Below are positions 60,261 through 64,000 of a stretch of 64,000 nucleotides of DNA, piece by piece. Within the stretch, counting starts at the first letter, position 1; every line of letters begins with the position of its first letter. The translations under genes were made by a program, and so were the position numbers. Origin of the DNA: Prostheceraeus crozeri (taxonomy: Eukaryota; Platyhelminthes; Polycladida; Euryleptidae); contig CAJQUW010002215.1 of NCBI GenBank assembly GCA_907163375.1, positions 1,550,001-1,614,000 on the forward strand, written 5' to 3'. Below the pieces are notes generated by a model. That model did no database searches. It saw nothing but the letters and a program-made list of their open reading frames with translations, and was not told where the DNA came from.

Positions 60261-60610
60261 AAGGGCAGCAAAGGGCCCTGCGCTCGGGGAGGGATTCTGA
60301 CTCTCGGGTGGGGCAGCTGGACGACGCCGTCCTGGTCGTCAGCGCAGAGGAGTCGCGTGGGGTTATCGACCCGTTGCCTCGGGAGGACCTCCCAGTAGTG
60401 ATAGGGAATCCAATTCCCACAGTCGCTAGGGGGGTTCGACTAGGTCCGGTTGGTGCTCCGCGTGATGACGACGTGCGACTGCCAATCATCATAGAGGATC
60501 CTCCTCAGCTGGTTGGGCAGGCTGAACCCCTCGGGGCCGGTCTACCTATAGCCGCTGAAGAGGATCGTCCTGATATGATGGCTCGAGGCGATCCGGGGGG
60601 GCGAAGTTGA
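60143..60610 (+). CDS. Proline-rich linker frame between pol and TatD
   Basis: The frame encodes 155 residues and overlaps the end of pol. Its composition is low-complexity: rich in R, D, P, V and G, with repeated (D/P)LP, EDPP and GNPIP stretches. No domain was recognised. The GC content is far above the window average, as in the TatD frame that follows. It may be a flexible spacer in front of the nuclease, but this is inference. Confidence 0.5.
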   Translation: MLQLVSSSPPVYEMRHAYGDLPEDTGDLHPNRRRHVRKLKGQQRALRSGRDSDSRVGQLDDAVLVVSAEESRGVIDPLPREDLPVVIGNPIPTVARGVRLGPVGAPRDDDVRLPIIIEDPPQLVGQAEPLGAGLPIAAEEDRPDMMARGDPGGRS

Positions 60611-60629
60611 GCGCCCAGCTCCTGAGGGT

Positions 60630-61457
60630 TTGGAAATGCCCGAACCACTGTTACCATCAGGCCCAACCGTTTGGCGAGGTGACTCCCATATTCATTTGTT
60701 CGACAGCTGTCGCGCTGCTGGCCTTGCGGGGCATTTGGATGACATGGTGGACGCCATCAACGCCATGTCATGTATAGTAGATATACGGGACAAAGTTTCT
60801 GTCTGGGACGAGTCGGACTTCCAGGATGATTTCCCTAATGTCCGCATCGTCATGGCTTTTGGGTTGCACCCACGTCATGCTGGAGATTGGTCTCCATCTC
60901 TGGAGGCAAGGCTCCGTAGACGTGTGAACTCCAGCCTAAATGTCAGGGCGATCGGAGAGACGGGAATTGATCTCAAGTGGAACGTCCCAATGGAGGCCCA
61001 ACGTCGGTGTCTGGCTGACCAGGCACACCTCGCTTACGAGCTTTCACTTCCTCTCATCCTTCACTGCAGGGAGAGGGAGTGGGGGGAAGTAGCTGCCCAC
61101 AACATCTTGGCAGAGGAGCTGCTGCGGAATGTCAGCGCCGCTCAGATCATCGTCCTCCACTGCACGTATGTTGACCGCCAAATAGTGCGCTCACTGGCGG
61201 ATCTCTTTCGTAATCTCTATTTCAGTATTGCTCCGATTCTCGTAAACGGAATGGGTCACCGAGACTGTGCCAAGAGTCAGACCGTTCGGGCCATTCCGCT
61301 GGAAAGGATGCTGGTGGAGACCGATGCCCCACATCTGGCAAGAGTTCCTACGGCCACCGATCGAGTTATAACTAAAATCGCCATGCGTAGAGACATCAAC
61401 GAAGAGCATCTCCGCAACATTTTAGAAGCCAATTTCAATCGAGTATTCCGACCGTAG
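60630..61457 (+). CDS. TatD-family metal-dependent nuclease inside the LTR element
   Basis: 275 residues, the normal length for TatD. All expected motifs are in order: GDSHIHLFD (H20, H22), AFGLHPRHAGDW, IGETGIDLKW (E110), LPLILHCRERE (H145), IIVLHCTYVD (H177), NLYFSIAPIL and MLVETDAPHL (D232). These are the two-metal ligands and barrel strands of TatD/TATDN hydrolases, a TIM-barrel family that cuts DNA and, in TATDN2, RNA or RNA-DNA hybrids. The frame lies downstream of pol on the same strand and ends 36 bases before the 3' LTR, inside the element. It is GC-rich. By position it resembles the extra third frame that some retroelements carry, but a TatD enzyme there is unusual. It could be captured from the host. 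A separate host gene is ruled out by its position between pol and the polypurine tract. Confidence 0.93.
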   Translation: MEMPEPLLPSGPTVWRGDSHIHLFDSCRAAGLAGHLDDMVDAINAMSCIVDIRDKVSVWDESDFQDDFPNVRIVMAFGLHPRHAGDWSPSLEARLRRRVNSSLNVRAIGETGIDLKWNVPMEAQRRCLADQAHLAYELSLPLILHCREREWGEVAAHNILAEELLRNVSAAQIIVLHCTYVDRQIVRSLADLFRNLYFSIAPILVNGMGHRDCAKSQTVRAIPLERMLVETDAPHLARVPTATDRVITKIAMRRDINEEHLRNILEANFNRVFRP

Positions 61458-61478
61458 AATCGAGGACGATTCTATTTG

Positions 61479-61493
61479 TAAGGGGGGGAGTAA
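61479..61493 (+). promoter_or_regulatory. Polypurine tract
   Basis: TAAGGGGGGGAGTAA directly precedes the 3' LTR. The purine run is where plus-strand synthesis is primed in LTR elements. Confidence 0.85.
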
Positions 61494-62131
61494 TGTAACA
61501 GGGTTGCTTATTTGTTTATATGTAGTAAAATTATAACTAGTACTTAACGTAAATATTTTAATTATAGGTGTTGGTATTTTCACTATTGATGTGAAGAACT
61601 AAATTGTATATAGGTATTGCTCACAAATCTGGGAGCATTGGCGCAATTTTCTGGTGAAGGGTTGTAAAGTTATATCACATTCAAGTGATAATTGGGGGTT
61701 TCGCGGACATGTATATATTGTATATAATTGTAAGGTGTTGGTGGCTTCCGATTTATGGGGTTTTGGGTGGTTTCTGGGTAAAAGTATGGGCAAACGTGGG
61801 ATAAACATGAGTTGGGTGTTCCTGGTGTTAGAATGTGCCATTTTATTATAAATGCAATGAGTAAAGCTCACGGCGGCTAGCGTGCGCGGTCAAGCAAAAC
61901 GTTGCTCTCTTAAAATTATACGGCTGATGGTAAGTCACTGCTCTCAACTGAACTAAGAAGTTTTAGGCAAGTGGCGTAGGTTTATGACATAGGTTTATGA
62001 TATTTCCTTTGCGGCTAATTAATTAATCGTAAGCAGCGTTATAACTTTGCCGTCGCATCTGCGGGTTACGATATATGTAAGAAGTTAGCAAGACATAATT
62101 TCAGCTGAATTAGGAGGTTGGGCTGGTTACA
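61494..62131 (+). repeat. 3' LTR
   Basis: 638 bases, TGTAACAGGG to GGTTACA. Where it overlaps the 5' LTR no difference was seen by eye, but it is shorter. It ends 39 bases before the satellite array. Confidence 0.85.
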
Positions 62132-62170
62132 AACAACAAGCAAGGTCAGAATGAAAAATTGATAAAGTAC

Positions 62171-64000
62171 AAGCATAGCCATAGCGTCCAAGATATTTAC
62201 TCAATCAACGCAACCAACACCACAAACTAATGTCAATGATCACAAGGGATGCGCAATTCAGTCCCCATCCTCCTACATGCCCTGCAACGGACACACCAGG
62301 CTCTCAAAGTTGACCTAATTTCACGGATTTTACGAAATTTGACCATCTCCTCTACTAATTTCAAGCATAGCCATAGCGTCCAAGATATTTACTCAATCAA
62401 CGCAACCAACACCACAAACTAATGTCAATGATCACAAGGGATGCGCAATTCAGTCCCCATCCTCCTACATGCCCTGCAACTGACACAGCAGGCTCTCAAA
62501 GTTGACCTAATTTCACGGATTTTACGAAATTTGACCATCTCCTCTACTAATTTCAAGCATAGCCATAGCGTCCAAGATATTTACTCAATCAACGCAACCA
62601 ACACCACAAACTAATGTCAATGATCACAAGGGATGCGCAATTCAGTCCCCATCCTCCTGCATGCCCTGCAACGGACACAGCAGGCTCTCAAAGTTGACCT
62701 AATTTCACGGATTTTACGAAATTTGACCATCTCCTCTACTAATTTCAAGCATAGCCATAGCGTCCAAGATATTTACTCAATCAACGCAACCAACACCACA
62801 AACTAATGTCAATGATCACAAGGGATGCGCAATTCAGTCCCCATCCTCCTACATGCCCTGCAACGGACACAGCAGGCTCTCAAAGTTGACCTAATTTCAC
62901 GGATTTTACGAAATTTGACCATCTCCTCTACTAATTTCAAGCATAGCCATAGCGTCCAAGATATTTACTCAATCAACGCAACCAACACCACAAACTAATG
63001 TCAATGATCACAAGGGATGCGCAATTCAGTCCACATCCTCCTACATGCCCTGCAACGGACACAGCAGGCTCTCAAAGTTGACCTAATTTCACGGATTTTA
63101 CGAAATTTGACCATCTCCTCTACTAATTTCAAGCATAGCCATAGCGTCCAAGATATTTACTCAATCAACGCAACCAACACCACAAACTAATGTCAATGAT
63201 CACAAGGGATGCGCAATTCAGTCCCCATCCTCCTACATGCCCTGCAACGGACACAGCAGGCTCTCAAAGTTGACCTAATTTCACGGATTTTACGAAATTT
63301 GACCATCTCCTCTACTAATTTCAAGCATAGCCATAGCGTCCAAGATATTTACTCAATCAACGCAACCAACACCACAAACTAATGTCAATGATCACAAGGG
63401 ATGCGCAATTCAGTCCCCATCCTCCTGCATGCCCTGCAACGGACACAGCAGGCTCTCAAAGTTGACCTAATTTCACGGATTTTACGAAATTTGACCATCT
63501 CCTCTACTAATTTCAAGCATAGCCATAGCGTTCAAGATATTTACTCAATCAACGCAACCAACACCACAAACTAATGTCAATGATCACAAGGGATGCGCAA
63601 TTCAGTCCCCATCCTCCTACATGCCCTGCAACGGACACACCAGGCTCTCAAAGTTGACCTAATTTCACGGATTTTACGAAATTTGACCATCTCCTCTACT
63701 AATTTCAAGCATAGCCATAGCGTCCAAGATATTTACTCAATCAACGCAACCAACACCACAAACTAATGTCAATGATCACAAGGGATGCGCAATTCAGTCC
63801 CCATCCTCCTACATGCCCTGCAACGGACACAGCAGGCTCTCAAAGTTGACCTAATTTCACGGATTTTACGAAATTTGACCATCTCCTCTACTAATTTCAA
63901 GCATAGCCATAGCGTCCAAGATATTTACTCAATCAACGCAACCAACACCACAAACTAATGTCAATGATCACAAGGGATGCGCAATTCAGTCCCCATCCTC
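62171..64000. repeat. 192-bp satellite array, at least 9.5 units, continuing beyond the window
   Basis: Units start with AAGCATAGCCATAGCGTCCA at 62171, 62363, 62555, 62747, 62939, 63131, 63323, 63515, 63707 and 63899, exactly 192 bases apart. They are nearly identical: the only differences seen are single bases such as CACACC/CACAGC, CTACATG/CTGCATG, CAACGG/CAACTG, CCCCATC/CCACATC and GTCCAAG/GTTCAAG. No open frame spans units. The even length and high identity mean recent amplification or active homogenisation. The first unit begins abruptly after a 39-base junction segment (62132-62170). Confidence 0.97.

Larger units (their letters stand above)
53775..62131 (+). mobile_element. Ty3/gypsy LTR retrotransposon with a TatD-nuclease reading frame
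   Basis: A young element of about 8.4 kb. Parts in order: 5' LTR, primer-binding region (from 54711), gag with two zinc knuckles, aspartic protease, reverse transcriptase, RNase H, integrase, an acidic repeat tail, a proline-rich linker frame, a TatD-type nuclease frame, a purine-rich tract and the 3' LTR. Both LTRs have TGTAAC...GTTACA ends. The order protease-RT-RNase H-integrase defines Ty3/gypsy. The integrase lacks a chromodomain. Shared LTR sequence shows no difference by eye, so insertion is recent. No target duplication is visible (CATGG against AACAA) and the 3' LTR is the shorter one. It looks nearly whole, with perhaps one or two breaks in the coding part. Confidence 0.95.

Noticed and set aside
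60630-61457. TatD frame as an ordinary host TATDN gene next to a transposon
   Set aside because: It lies between pol and the polypurine tract of one element with matching LTRs, so it belongs to the element.
62171-64000. Regular repeats as a CRISPR array
   Set aside because: Units are continuous 192-bp repeats without variable spacers, in an animal genome.

Overview
The window is animal nuclear DNA: AT-rich, with interrupted genes, large introns and many transposons of animal type (Penelope-like elements, hAT, Tc1/mariner, pogo, PIF/Harbinger, tRNA-derived SINEs, LINE tails, a Ty3/gypsy element and a satellite). A non-vertebrate, probably marine animal is likely. The phylum cannot be fixed from the sequence alone.

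Host genes are few. A short gene on the + strand (ATG 5171, stop 6037, poly(A) signal near 6342) encodes a 288-residue, arginine-rich-N-terminus protein, probably mitochondrial, of unassigned family. Facing it on the - strand is a DNAJC25-type gene, a membrane-bound J-domain protein. Six coding exons between 34935 and 10270 join in phase with consensus splice sites and give the J domain (HPD motif) through to the stop. The first exon (signal peptide and start) was not found. Four of its five visible introns are 4.9 to 8 kb long and are filled with mobile DNA.

Region by region: 0.8-1.2 kb LINE tail; 1.7-4.2 kb Penelope-like element (PLE) with inverted arms, split by a hAT-like insertion; 5.0-6.4 kb host gene; 9.4 kb small hairpin; 10.3-34.9 kb DNAJC25 with hAT, hairpin, SINE, pogo-like, Harbinger/MADF, mariner-like and LINE insertions in its introns; 35.8-36.2 kb hAT transposase remnant; 37.9-38.8 kb LINE tail; 42.1-44.9 kb nested DNA transposons followed by a mariner-type element; 46.3-47.9 kb second PLE with head-to-head arms; 48.35-49.27 kb second copy of an old dispersed repeat also seen at 19.6-20.2 kb; 52.9-53.5 kb triple 190-bp repeat; 53.8-62.1 kb a young Ty3/gypsy LTR retrotransposon; 62.2-64.0 kb a 192-bp satellite that runs off the window.

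Two observations stand out. First, the Ty3/gypsy element carries, between pol and its 3' LTR, a TatD-family metallo-nuclease reading frame in which every expected metal ligand is visible. This is an unusual cargo for an LTR element. Second, both PLEs carry hammerhead-ribozyme-like motifs in their arms, and two further motifs lie apart from any PLE coding sequence. In all except one, the expected cleavage site follows GAA across a tiny self-complementary stem III (ACGU or AUAUAU), which suggests they would act as dimers.
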